A DNA stretch of 25,799 bases from a virus, in IMG/VR virus record IMGVR_UViG_3300040809_000708, positions 1 through 25,799 of that record; one strand, written 5' to 3'. Position numbers and translations under genes: made by a program. This document shows positions 7,347 to 13,361 of this stretch, piece by piece (positions within the stretch are counted from its first letter, which is position 1; each line of letters opens with the position of its first letter). The notes beneath the pieces are model-generated. The model saw nothing but the letters and a program-made list of their open reading frames with translations. It was not told the DNA's origin and ran no database searches.

Positions 7347-7610
7347 CATAAGAAGCTAGTAGAAAGCGGCAACGAATCGTTTAACTAGCAGACACCGAAG
7401 AGGTTAGGGGGTTGGTACTCCGTGAAAGCATAAGCCATCCAGTACCGTTATCCCGAAAGGCAACAGCCGTAAGGTGGATGTCCGAAGGGGTGCAAGTGAT
7501 CTCTAAAGCGACAAACTCAAGCCGTACCGAAGCAAGATTATATTTCCTCTCTGTAATGGGGGGAGGGGGGGTAGTACTTGCTTTGGGTGGCTTAGATTTA
7601 GAGCGAAAGA
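7347..7610 (+). ncRNA. Candidate structured noncoding RNA of the control region
   Basis: This gene-free stretch lies between the divergent blocks behind a good promoter. It holds nested perfect or near-perfect helices: GCTAGT 7355-7360 with 7384-7389, enclosing AACG/CGTT (7371-7374 with 7378-7381); GGTACT 7414-7419 with 7441-7446, whose loop segment CATCC (7436-7440) can pair with GGATG (7476-7480) as a pseudoknot; and a long 3' arm. The arm pairs 7501-7507 with 7597-7603 (7 bp), 7519-7523 with 7589-7593 (5 bp), 7527-7536 with 7577-7586 (10 bp, one G-U) and 7546-7552 with 7560-7566 (7 bp). GNRA-like CGAAAG loops also occur. It does not match tmRNA, RNase P, a tRNA, a retron or a group I intron by eye. 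The 3' end is uncertain. Confidence 0.6.
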
Positions 7611-7626
7611 ATTAAAATTTAATTAT

Positions 7627-7634
7627 TATATTTG
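7627..7634 (+). promoter_or_regulatory. -7 box of plus-strand early operon
   Basis: TATATTTG, a full TAnnTTTG match, ends four bases before the ATG at 7639, implying a leaderless mRNA. It is preceded by a near-perfect inverted repeat (7610-7624, AATTAAA then TTTAATT around one base), which could be an operator or the end of the RNA transcript. Confidence 0.6.
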
Positions 7635-7638
7635 TCCT

Positions 7639-7983
7639 ATGGCTCAAACACAACCAAGAGGGTTAATGCCTCAAAGCCTTGCAGAATACTTGTTCTACCA
7701 AGGGTATAGGTATATTGAAACTAATAGGGATAGCGGTGCTATCGTTGCCTATAATGGTTCTGAGTTGATTAGAGCCGTAGCGTTTAAGACGTACCAGGTT
7801 GAACTATTCCTTAGAGATAAGGGGGTTCTAGGTGCAACCTTCCACGCATTGGAACGAGAATGGAAGTTCTACGATCACGATGCTTGCCTAGACTATATTG
7901 AAAATAACGGGACACAAAGCCAGCTGAATTCACTTATTGAGAGTGGACGGGCTGAGTTTAACCCGAATGATATTGAACTCTAA
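7639..7983 (+). CDS. Unknown protein heading the early operon
   Basis: The 114-residue product is unrecognised. It appears soluble, with mixed helix and strand, and several aromatic residues (AEYLFYQGYRYIET, WKFYDHDACLDYI). It is the first gene after the divergent control region, 20 bases before the ERF gene, so it is probably expressed early with the recombination genes. If transcription starts at the promoter box, the mRNA begins at this ATG. An internal ATG at codon 10 is the alternative if a leader is needed. Early position suggests host takeover or regulation, but there is no sequence evidence for either. Confidence 0.7.
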   Translation: MAQTQPRGLMPQSLAEYLFYQGYRYIETNRDSGAIVAYNGSELIRAVAFKTYQVELFLRDKGVLGATFHALEREWKFYDHDACLDYIENNGTQSQLNSLIESGRAEFNPNDIEL

Positions 7984-8002
7984 TCCACAAAAACAAAAAC
8001 AA

Positions 8003-8560
8003 ATGGATTTAATTGCAAAGCTGGCACAGATTCAGCACGACCTAAAAGCCCCAAAGTCTAACTTCAATTCTTTCGGGAAGTATAAATATCGCTCCATTGA
8101 GGACATTCAAGAAGCGGTAAAGCCACACCTTAAAAAACACGGATGCGTGTTAAACTTCTCAGATGAAGTCGTTGAGGTAGCTGGTAGGGTAGTCATTCAG
8201 GCAACCGCTTGTATTCAGGATGGAAAGGATGACTTGAGCGTCACGGCTTATGCTGAAGTGGATCAAATTAAGGGAATGAATATGGCCCAAGCGTTTGGCT
8301 CTGCTAGTTCTTACGCTAGAAAGTATGCCGCTGGTGGTCTTCTGTTATTGGATGACACTAAGGACGCTGACGGAACCAACGACCACGGCAAGAAGAAAGA
8401 GGAAGCATCCGATTTTGAAAAGGCTTTGACTTGGTTGACTGCTAACCCAACCCAAAACAACTACGACAAACTTGCCGTAAAGATGGGTTCGGTGTTTACA
8501 GATGATGAATTCAAGAAGCTTCAGGCTATTGTTGAACTTGCAGAAAAAATGAACAAATGA
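8003..8560 (+). CDS. erf: ERF-family single-strand annealing protein
   Basis: The 185-residue product is an ERF-type recombinase that anneals complementary single strands, as in phage P22. Family features are clear: the SNFNSFGKYKYRSIEDI segment near residues 19-35, a central beta-rich core (VVIQATACIQDG), and MAQAFGSASSYARKYAAGG followed by LLLLDDTKDADG, the classic ERF signature. I place the start at ATG 8003 after an A-rich leader typical of Bacteroidota translation, not at upstream in-frame codons that overlap the preceding gene. The C-terminal tail is helical and charged. It couples by ATGA to the exonuclease gene, making a Red-like pair. Confidence 0.9.
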   Translation: MDLIAKLAQIQHDLKAPKSNFNSFGKYKYRSIEDIQEAVKPHLKKHGCVLNFSDEVVEVAGRVVIQATACIQDGKDDLSVTAYAEVDQIKGMNMAQAFGSASSYARKYAAGGLLLLDDTKDADGTNDHGKKKEEASDFEKALTWLTANPTQNNYDKLAVKMGSVFTDDEFKKLQAIVELAEKMNK

Positions 8561-9249
8561 AAATAAGAGCAAGCGCATTAGGTCAGATAATGACCAACGG
8601 AAGAGGGTCGAATACTATCGGTGCTACCGCACTAACTGCCCTCAAGGAAATGTATCTTTTCCAAAAGTACGGACGTACTAGGGAGATCAACACCGCACAA
8701 ATAGCCAAAGGGTTAGCCGTAGAAGAGAAGTCTATTAGCCTACTGAGTATGGTAGACGTTGAACTTTACGAAAAGAACACGGAGCGGAAGTCCAATGACT
8801 ATATAACTGGTGAGGCTGACATCTACACGGGAGATAAGGTCATTGACGTTAAGTCTAGTTTTGACATCTACACCTTTCACAAGGGTGAGGGGCCAATTAA
8901 CAAGTCGGGAAAGCTTACACCTTATGGCTGGCAGTTAACGGCCTACGCTTGGCTTTGGGAAGTCGAAGACCTTCAGTTAAGCTACTGCCTTTGTAATACC
9001 CCTGAAGACATCGTTGAGGGTCTTATTTATAGGGAGGCTCTTAAATTGGAGGGTGGGGACTCTAATCCACTTTATACCAAGATTCAAGAGGAGGTAACGA
9101 GAAACCATACGTTTGATGACATCGAAATACACGAGCGTGTTAGGTCGTTTAACTTCAAGGTTGATCGAAACAACTTTAGACTTATAAAGGCTAGGGTTCA
9201 AGAATGTCAAGAAATAGTAAAGCGTTGGGACTCGGAAGGTCTTGACTAG
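8557..9249 (+). CDS. PD-(D/E)XK exonuclease, YqaJ/lambda-exo type
   Basis: The 230-residue product is the likely 5'-3' exonuclease partner of the ERF protein, making the single strands that ERF anneals. Visible motifs in order are Glu56 in GLAVEE, the acidic pair Glu86/Asp88 in TGEADIY, Asp97-x-Lys99 in KVIDVKSS and the glutamine motif YGWQLTAYAWL (Gln126). These match the YqaJ-type fold. Length is usual. The ATG overlaps the ERF stop codon. The C-terminal part (after 140) is helical and may make the toroid contacts known in lambda exonuclease. Confidence 0.87.
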   Translation: MKIRASALGQIMTNGRGSNTIGATALTALKEMYLFQKYGRTREINTAQIAKGLAVEEKSISLLSMVDVELYEKNTERKSNDYITGEADIYTGDKVIDVKSSFDIYTFHKGEGPINKSGKLTPYGWQLTAYAWLWEVEDLQLSYCLCNTPEDIVEGLIYREALKLEGGDSNPLYTKIQEEVTRNHTFDDIEIHERVRSFNFKVDRNNFRLIKARVQECQEIVKRWDSEGLD

Positions 9250-9275
9250 TGTTAACTTAGCAAAAAAAGAAAAAG

Positions 9276-9608
9276 ATGCTAAATCTTAATTGTGCTGGTA
9301 ACTCAGCCACCCACAAGTTCACGGAAGCAATTGGCGATAAGCCTTGCCGTTTGTCTTTCTCAGTAGCCGTTAAGACGGGTAAGGACTCAACTGCGTGGGT
9401 TAGTTGTTCGATGTACGGGGTAAGAGCAGAAAAGCTATGGCCCTTCTTCAAGGATGTTAAGTCTATTAAGGTAGCCGTCAGCGGAAAGCCTTGGGTAAGT
9501 GCGAAAGGTGATAAGGGTTATTTAAACCTAGCCGTGGATACGCTGACCTTTATGGGTTCCGAAAGCAAAGGGGATCAATCTGAATCCTCGGACGGACTAC
9601 CGTTCTAA
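9276..9608 (+). CDS. ssb: Single-stranded DNA-binding protein
   Basis: The 110-residue product has an OB-fold pattern of SSB: MLNLNCAGNSATHKF, LSFSVAVKTG, an aromatic strand TAWVSCSMYGVRAEKLWPFF, KVAVSGKP and GYLNLAVDTLTFMG. It ends in a short acidic tail with the tip SSDGLPF, like the DDDIPF tip that recruits partner proteins. It is shorter than bacterial SSB because the linker is brief. The start follows an A-rich leader. It closes the recombination operon; a strong terminator lies 20 bases after the stop. Confidence 0.88.
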   Translation: MLNLNCAGNSATHKFTEAIGDKPCRLSFSVAVKTGKDSTAWVSCSMYGVRAEKLWPFFKDVKSIKVAVSGKPWVSAKGDKGYLNLAVDTLTFMGSESKGDQSESSDGLPF

Positions 9609-9627
9609 ACGCCAAGTACGTTTTATA

Positions 9628-9649
9628 GGGGGGGCATCGGCCCCCTTTT
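9628..9649 (+). terminator. Rho-independent terminator after ssb
   Basis: A GGGGGC stem with ATCG loop pairs with GCCCCC (9630-9645), extended by G-U pairs and followed by TTTTA. Its T tract merges with the next promoter box, so termination and re-initiation are packed into 30 bases. Confidence 0.85.
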
Positions 9650-9656
9650 ATATTTG
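9649..9656 (+). promoter_or_regulatory. Promoter box for tail tube gene
   Basis: TATATTTG (full TAnnTTTG match) lies at the end of the terminator and 21 bases before the tail tube ATG. Unlike the leaderless starts, this gene would have a short A-rich leader. Confidence 0.6.
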
Positions 9657-9677
9657 TGGTAATCAAAAAGACTGCAA

Positions 9678-10094
9678 ATGGCTAAGATGGATGGGCTTTA
9701 CGTCCGTGTTCAAACAGATTCGGCAACACCTGGAACCGATGCGGCAATCGCTGGGGTGGTTAGTTCGGCAATGAACATCACTACTAACGAGATTGATACC
9801 ACTTCTTACGAGGGTTCGGGAGATTATACGGGTATAGCTGGAACTCGTTCCGCTGACTTTTCCGCTGACTTTCACCTTGAGGCTGACGGATCAAACCTTA
9901 CCACGCTGATGGCTGACCAAAAAGCTGGGACTATCTTGGATTTCGTTTATGGTGGTACTACTACGGGGGACTTTCAGATTTCAGGAACTTGCTACATTAC
10001 TGCGATGAACATTACTGCTAGTATTGATTCAGCCGTTAACGTATCTATGTCTTTCCGTGTTACTGGTGCTCTCACTCTTGGGGTTGCTCCTTAA
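9678..10094 (+). CDS. Major tail tube protein
   Basis: The 138-residue product resembles small TP901-1-like major tail proteins, which stack as hexamers to form the siphovirus tube. The evidence is the beta-rich repeating pattern: GLYVRVQTDS, a T/S-rich loop (NEIDTTSYEGSG), GTRSADFSADFHLE, then GTCYITAMNITAS and the closing VNVSMSFRVTGALTLG, where tail proteins have a strand of the form SFRGTG. It has its own promoter and terminator on the plus strand among early genes, opposite to all other tail genes, and is absent from its normal slot. A monocistronic cassette would suit the many copies needed. Confidence 0.82.
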   Translation: MAKMDGLYVRVQTDSATPGTDAAIAGVVSSAMNITTNEIDTTSYEGSGDYTGIAGTRSADFSADFHLEADGSNLTTLMADQKAGTILDFVYGGTTTGDFQISGTCYITAMNITASIDSAVNVSMSFRVTGALTLGVAP

Positions 10095-10114
10095 TTAGTT
10101 TTCTCTATTTGTTT

Positions 10115-10141
10115 AAGGGAGGCTTCGGCCTCCTTTTTTTT
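10115..10141 (+). terminator. Rho-independent terminator after tail tube gene
   Basis: The stem GGAGGC, loop TTCG and GCCTCC (10118-10133) are followed by a run of T. Flanking A residues can extend the stem into the T tract, so a weak bidirectional function is possible. Confidence 0.9.
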
Positions 10142-10158
10142 TATTCAATTATTTACAT

Positions 10159-10166
10159 TAGCTTTG
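10159..10166 (+). promoter_or_regulatory. Promoter box for second early operon
   Basis: TAGCTTTG (full TAnnTTTG match) lies 18 bases before the ATG at 10185, right after the tail tube terminator. It would drive the long run of overlapping genes from 10185 to 14886. Confidence 0.6.
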
Positions 10167-10184
10167 TTGCAAACAATAAAAACA

Positions 10185-10544
10185 ATGAAGCAACGAATCA
10201 CCGTTTACGACATTTACGGGCTAACCGAAATGCAAGAAGTAAACTCCGTAGAAGTAGACTACAAGGTTGAAATAATACCCAACTCAAAAGAAGGGTTCAG
10301 ATTCTCGTTCAGCGGAGAGGCTACCGTTAGCATAACGGAATACAAAACCGAAGAGGCATTTTCTGAAAGGGGTTGGACGAACCACGTTAATAGGATTGAT
10401 AGTGAGTATGATGTTACCCTAGAAATAGAAGACTTCGACTTTAAGGAGAGTCCAGGTACTGAGTTGAAAGATTTTGATCCCGTCCTTTACGTTGAGGACT
10501 TCAATGATAGCCCCGTTGTTTATCTAGAATTCCACTTGAGATGA
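10185..10544 (+). CDS. Unknown beta-rich acidic protein
   Basis: The 119-residue product is unrecognised. It is acidic and rich in strand-forming stretches (FRFSFSGEATVSITEY, DVTLEIEDFDF, VVYLEFHL). I choose ATG 10185 over the TTG codon at 10164 because it follows an A-rich leader. It overlaps the next gene at ATGA. As first gene of the second early operon it may be regulatory or a host-interaction protein; nothing specific supports this. Confidence 0.65.
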   Translation: MKQRITVYDIYGLTEMQEVNSVEVDYKVEIIPNSKEGFRFSFSGEATVSITEYKTEEAFSERGWTNHVNRIDSEYDVTLEIEDFDFKESPGTELKDFDPVLYVEDFNDSPVVYLEFHLR

Positions 10545-10747
10545 AAAACCTATTTGAACGACTAGAACGCCACGGGGTGACGTTTGAAAAGGACGTTATC
10601 CGAACTCTAAAGGTCAACCTTTACCCTTCTATGCTTCCCCTTTATACTGCCGCTGGTGTGTGGTTTGCGATGCGTAACGCTGGGGTTGTTGAAGGCTCTT
10701 TCTCCTTTACTAAATTCATTGAACTTTTCGAAGATGCTGAAGCTTAG
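10541..10747 (+). CDS. Unknown small protein
   Basis: The 68-residue product is unrecognised. It begins MKNLFERLERHG, has a short hydrophobic middle (LPLYTAAGVWFAM) too weak for a sure membrane segment, and ends in an acidic helix (FIELFEDAEA). It overlaps both its neighbours (ATGA upstream, 14 bases downstream), which supports its being translated as part of the operon. Confidence 0.65.
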   Translation: MKNLFERLERHGVTFEKDVIRTLKVNLYPSMLPLYTAAGVWFAMRNAGVVEGSFSFTKFIELFEDAEA

Positions 10748-11309
10748 AGATGTACTCCTTTTCGCGTGTGACTATGTGGGAACTGATGTCAGCCAAGTAA
10801 TGTCAACCACGAGAACACCGCCACTAGTTAAGACCCGTGTAATTTATGCTAGTATTGCTAGGGCACTCACGAACAAAACCCTTGGGGAAATAGCTTCCCT
10901 TATTGGTAGGGATCACGCCACAATTATCTATTACACGGATAGGAAGCCTTCTGAGGTTTACCGCGATTTAATTCTAAACGCTACAAAAGCCTTCACCGAT
11001 AAACACGGGCACGAACTAGAGGCTTTTACAGACCAAGAACTTTCCATCTTTGACCTGAACGATAAGCTGAAACTTCGGGTCTTTAAGGAGCGGAAAAGGT
11101 CACTAGAGAACCTGCGAATAATTAAGGGGAATCTTGACCAGGTTAAAGATAAGTGGGTTAAAGTCAAGTTGTTACCTTTGATAGATGAGGAAATCTCACG
11201 GCTGGACACTTTGTTGGAGTTGCGCGACACCGTTCCTGAAGAACAAAAGCGAGCAAATGGTTTGCTCCGTGGAGTGCGCAATAAATCTCCAAAGTGGAGT
11301 AATGTCTAA
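10734..11309 (+). CDS. DnaA domain IV-like DNA-binding protein
   Basis: The 191-residue product carries, at about residues 5-72, the DNA-binding domain of the bacterial initiator DnaA. The segment VIYASIARALTNKTLGEI leads to the signature-like SLIGRDHATIIYY, comparable with the G-RDHSTV-HA helix-turn-helix that reads DnaA boxes. The AAA+ ATPase part of DnaA is absent. Residues 90-191 are charged and probably coiled coil. I set the start at ATG 10734, where the conserved domain begins; upstream codons in frame overlap the previous gene. It may recruit the helicase to the phage origin or interfere with host DnaA; both are inference. Confidence 0.78.
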   Translation: MLKLRDVLLFACDYVGTDVSQVMSTTRTPPLVKTRVIYASIARALTNKTLGEIASLIGRDHATIIYYTDRKPSEVYRDLILNATKAFTDKHGHELEAFTDQELSIFDLNDKLKLRVFKERKRSLENLRIIKGNLDQVKDKWVKVKLLPLIDEEISRLDTLLELRDTVPEEQKRANGLLRGVRNKSPKWSNV

Positions 11310-11811
11310 GAAGGCTACTTGGACTCACTCACGTTGGTTAGAGGAACTTCAAAAGGACGTGAATAAAGCCGTTCGGTTAATTGACCAAGGTCACCCTTGT
11401 ATAAGTAATGGTTCAGCCTTCAAGGAGGGTATTATGGACGCTGGGCATTATTACGCTAGATCAACTCACCCCGTTCTAAGGTTCCACCTTTTGAATATTT
11501 GGGGACAATCTAAGTACGACAATAGATTTATGGAGGGAAACCGTCAGGGCTTCTCTAAGGGACTTTCTTTGGTGGGTGGTCATACCCTACTAGAAGAGAT
11601 AGAAACGCTCCCACAAGTCTTTAAAACGGGTAAATGGAGTATTCCTGAGTTGTCTACCGCTCGTGACGTGGTTCGGTCGTTCGTTCTTGACTTTCAGAAA
11701 AAAAGCTATTACCTTGAGAATGAGGATAGAATAAAACTGAAGAGGGAGTTAACCGAATTAACTGGGCTATATGAAATAGATTTGATGCGTAAAAACATCA
11801 CTAACCTCTAA
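11302..11811 (+). CDS. NinG/Rap-like recombination protein lacking its cysteines
   Basis: The 169-residue product resembles NinG (Rap), a lambdoid Holliday-junction endonuclease. It shows the family order HPCISNGS, MDAGHYYARSTHPVLRFH, NIWGQSKYDNRF and QGFSKGL. In typical members the first motif is CISCG and the third has two more cysteines, forming a zinc site; here only one cysteine (in PCISNGS) remains. The DAGHY histidine and surrounding residues are kept. The start is ATG 11302, overlapping the previous stop by eight bases. With ERF, exonuclease and SSB it makes a full recombination set, if it is active. Confidence 0.8.
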   Translation: MSKKATWTHSRWLEELQKDVNKAVRLIDQGHPCISNGSAFKEGIMDAGHYYARSTHPVLRFHLLNIWGQSKYDNRFMEGNRQGFSKGLSLVGGHTLLEEIETLPQVFKTGKWSIPELSTARDVVRSFVLDFQKKSYYLENEDRIKLKRELTELTGLYEIDLMRKNITNL

Positions 11812-11822
11812 TAATAACATCA

Positions 11823-12011
11823 ATGATGGATTCAGACACCAAGAAAGAGCCTTTTAGAATTACCGTAGAGCAATACGATAGCAAGTGTGTTGTCGAAGTA
11901 GATTACTCAGAGGTTAGCATATATGTAGTTGCTGAGATGCTGAGAAAAGTATTACTTGCGTCAGGTTGGAGTATAAATCAGATAAAAGAGATACTAATTA
12001 CTGAAGACTAA
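11823..12011 (+). CDS. Unknown small protein
   Basis: The 62-residue product is unrecognised, but its plan (a strand pair FRITVEQYDSKCVVEVDY followed by helices EMLRKVLLASGW and INQIKEIL) is a common one for small phage proteins. Two ATG codons are adjacent (11823 and 11826), so the start may be one codon later. It lies 11 bases after the NinG-like gene and 10 before the next. Confidence 0.6.
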   Translation: MMDSDTKKEPFRITVEQYDSKCVVEVDYSEVSIYVVAEMLRKVLLASGWSINQIKEILITED

Positions 12012-12021
12012 TTCTGAACAG

Positions 12022-12291
12022 ATGACACGAGCCGAACAGATTTCTAGGGTCTATGACCAACTAAAGGAACTCCAGCTTTCCAAAAATGCCGACTATGGGA
12101 ATAGTGCCTTTGATGACGTTGAGGTTTTTGGGGAAGTGATCCCAGCGAAGAACGGAATTCTAGCACGGATAGCAGACAAGCTAAAGAGGTTGGAGAGTGA
12201 GAACTTGGAGGTTAGTGAAAGTAAGTCAGACACAATAAAAGATTTAATTGGTTATCTTGTCATTCTATTAATACTAGATGAAACACGGTAG
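12022..12291 (+). CDS. DUF1599 / nucleotide-modification-associated domain protein
   Basis: The 89-residue product matches the short all-helical pattern of DUF1599/Nmad1-type proteins: a lysine before the key KNADYGNSAF motif (about 20-29), NGILARIADKLKRLE in the middle and SDTIKDLIGYLVIL at the end. Such proteins have a MazG-like look and are often found beside phage DNA-modification genes; their activity is not firmly known to me. Here the gene overlaps the methyltransferase gene by 14 bases, which supports a link with nucleotide or DNA modification. Confidence 0.7.
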   Translation: MTRAEQISRVYDQLKELQLSKNADYGNSAFDDVEVFGEVIPAKNGILARIADKLKRLESENLEVSESKSDTIKDLIGYLVILLILDETR

Positions 12292-13183
12292 CCTATTTAG
12301 TGGAATCGGAGGCTTTGACCTAGCGGCTGAATGGATGGGGTGGGAGAATGTGTTTCATTGTGAATGGAACGAGTTCGGTCAGAGAGTTCTTAAACACCAC
12401 TTTCCTAAAGCTTTATCTTATGCAGACATCACGGAAACAGATTTCAATGTTCACAGAGGAAGAATTTCAGTCTTGTCAGGCGGCTTCCCTTGTCAACCCT
12501 ATTCAAGTGCTGGAAAGCGACTCGGAAAAGAGGATGAACGCCACTTGTGGCCCGAAATGCTTAGAGCAATTCGAGAAATTCAACCACGTTGGGTCGTGGG
12601 CGAAAACGTTCTCGGCCTTGTTAATTGGAATGGGGGGCTGGTATTCGAAGAGGTGCAAGCTGACTTGGAAGCTCAAGGGTACGAAGTCCAACCGTTTATA
12701 CTTCCAGCTGCAAGCGTCAACGCTCCCCACCGAAGAGATAGAGTGTGGTTTGTTGCTTACTCCCACGAGCGTAATGACAGACGAACCGCCCGAAAAGATG
12801 AGAGAGAGAGCGGAGCGGAACGGATACAAGAACGGGACGCAGTACGGCAGTTTGTTGAGTCAAGTGAAGTACAGCGGAATGCTCCCGACTCCGACATGCT
12901 CGGATTCGAACGGCAGCGGGAGTGCAGAGGCATTAAAAAAGAGAGGCAGAGGCGAGAGGAACGATTTAGGCAGCTGGGCAACATTGAACACCGATGGGAA
13001 AAATTCCCAACTAAACCCCCAATTTGTAGCGGAGATGATGGGCTTTCCGACAGATTGGACAATATCACCTTTCCTAAGTGGCGAAACGAATCCATCAAAG
13101 CCTACGGAAACGCAATAGTACCCCAAGTAGCGCACCAAATTTTTAAAGCAATAGAAGCTTATGAAGAGTCCTTATTACACTGA
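12278..13183 (+). CDS. dcm: DNA (cytosine-5) methyltransferase
   Basis: The 301-residue enzyme should transfer methyl from S-adenosylmethionine to C5 of cytosine, probably shielding phage DNA from host restriction. Motif I is LFSGIGGFDLA (6-16), motif IV GGFPCQPYS (68-76) with nucleophile Cys72, motif VI ENV (109-111), motif VIII RRDRVW (152-157) and motif X GNAIVPQV (277-284). The target-recognition region (about 165-255) is unusually rich in Arg and Glu. That region is also read in another frame as a second candidate protein (12420-13118), which could explain the biased composition. No partner restriction enzyme is present, so it is an orphan enzyme. Confidence 0.93.
   Translation: MKHGSLFSGIGGFDLAAEWMGWENVFHCEWNEFGQRVLKHHFPKALSYADITETDFNVHRGRISVLSGGFPCQPYSSAGKRLGKEDERHLWPEMLRAIREIQPRWVVGENVLGLVNWNGGLVFEEVQADLEAQGYEVQPFILPAASVNAPHRRDRVWFVAYSHERNDRRTARKDERESGAERIQERDAVRQFVESSEVQRNAPDSDMLGFERQRECRGIKKERQRREERFRQLGNIEHRWEKFPTKPPICSGDDGLSDRLDNITFPKWRNESIKAYGNAIVPQVAHQIFKAIEAYEESLLH
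12420..13118 (+). CDS. Overprinted ORF inside the methyltransferase gene
   Basis: A 232-codon open frame runs entirely inside the methyltransferase gene in another frame; the open stretch goes back to an ATG at 12348, and a third start candidate is 12447. Its product does not read like random shadow sequence: it has CKLTWKLKGTKSNRLYFQL, the words LLTPTS and MLPTPTCSD, and ends with LNPQFVAEMMGFPTDWT followed by PSKPTETQ. I recall these words as recurrent in phage proteins linked to cytosine methyltransferases, including an LNP-FVEWMMGFP-GWT segment. Function is unknown; it might assist target recognition. Whether it is translated, and from which start, cannot be settled from one sequence. Confidence 0.6.
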   Translation: MQTSRKQISMFTEEEFQSCQAASLVNPIQVLESDSEKRMNATCGPKCLEQFEKFNHVGSWAKTFSALLIGMGGWYSKRCKLTWKLKGTKSNRLYFQLQASTLPTEEIECGLLLTPTSVMTDEPPEKMRERAERNGYKNGTQYGSLLSQVKYSGMLPTPTCSDSNGSGSAEALKKRGRGERNDLGSWATLNTDGKNSQLNPQFVAEMMGFPTDWTISPFLSGETNPSKPTETQ

Positions 13184-13361
13184 CCCGAAGGTTAGGGAGA
13201 TGATTGACGAAGCGTTGCACCAATGTGCTATTCTCTTCGCTAATCTAGGTTGCACCGATTCAAAGGAAGCCTATGACGAGGCCAAGGAGCAAGAACAACG
13301 AATCTTGACCAAGTTGATGAACCACGACCCTGAGGTTATAATGCGCCTACTCAATGACTAA
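13161..13361 (+). CDS. Unknown small helical protein
   Basis: The 66-residue product is unrecognised. It is acidic and almost wholly helical (KVREMIDEALHQCAILFANL, EAYDEAKEQEQRILTKLM). It overlaps the methyltransferase end by 23 bases and the phosphoesterase start by eight, consistent with a translated operon gene. Confidence 0.62.
   Translation: MKSPYYTDPKVREMIDEALHQCAILFANLGCTDSKEAYDEAKEQEQRILTKLMNHDPEVIMRLLND

Noticed and set aside
7344-7483. GGACAT (7344-7349) can pair with ATGTCC (7478-7483), which would close the 5' half of the RNA
   Set aside because: The expected transcription start is near 7346-7348, so most of the first strand would not be in the transcript. It also competes with the pseudoknot pairing at 7476-7480.
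7347-7610. Retron msr-msd, diversity-generating template, tmRNA or group I intron
   Set aside because: No reverse transcriptase gene or template/variable repeat pair is present in the genome, there is no tRNA-like end or tag reading frame, and I find no group I core motifs.
7412-7615. Open frame of about 67 codons across the control region
   Set aside because: It has no good start, its composition is odd (glycine run from the G tract), and the same bases form long RNA helices behind a promoter. Noncoding RNA explains the region better.
7981-7989. TAATCCACA before the ERF gene as a DnaA box
   Set aside because: It has a mismatch to TTWTNCACA, is a single copy, and overlaps the A-rich translation leader. 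I found no cluster of boxes to support an origin here.
8345-8578. Minus-strand frame of 77 codons opposite the ERF gene
   Set aside because: Antisense to the conserved end of ERF; no promoter box and no plausible product.
12503-13138. Minus-strand frames opposite the methyltransferase gene
   Set aside because: Three overlapping antisense frames have low-complexity content and no recognisable words, unlike the plus-strand second frame at 12420-13118.
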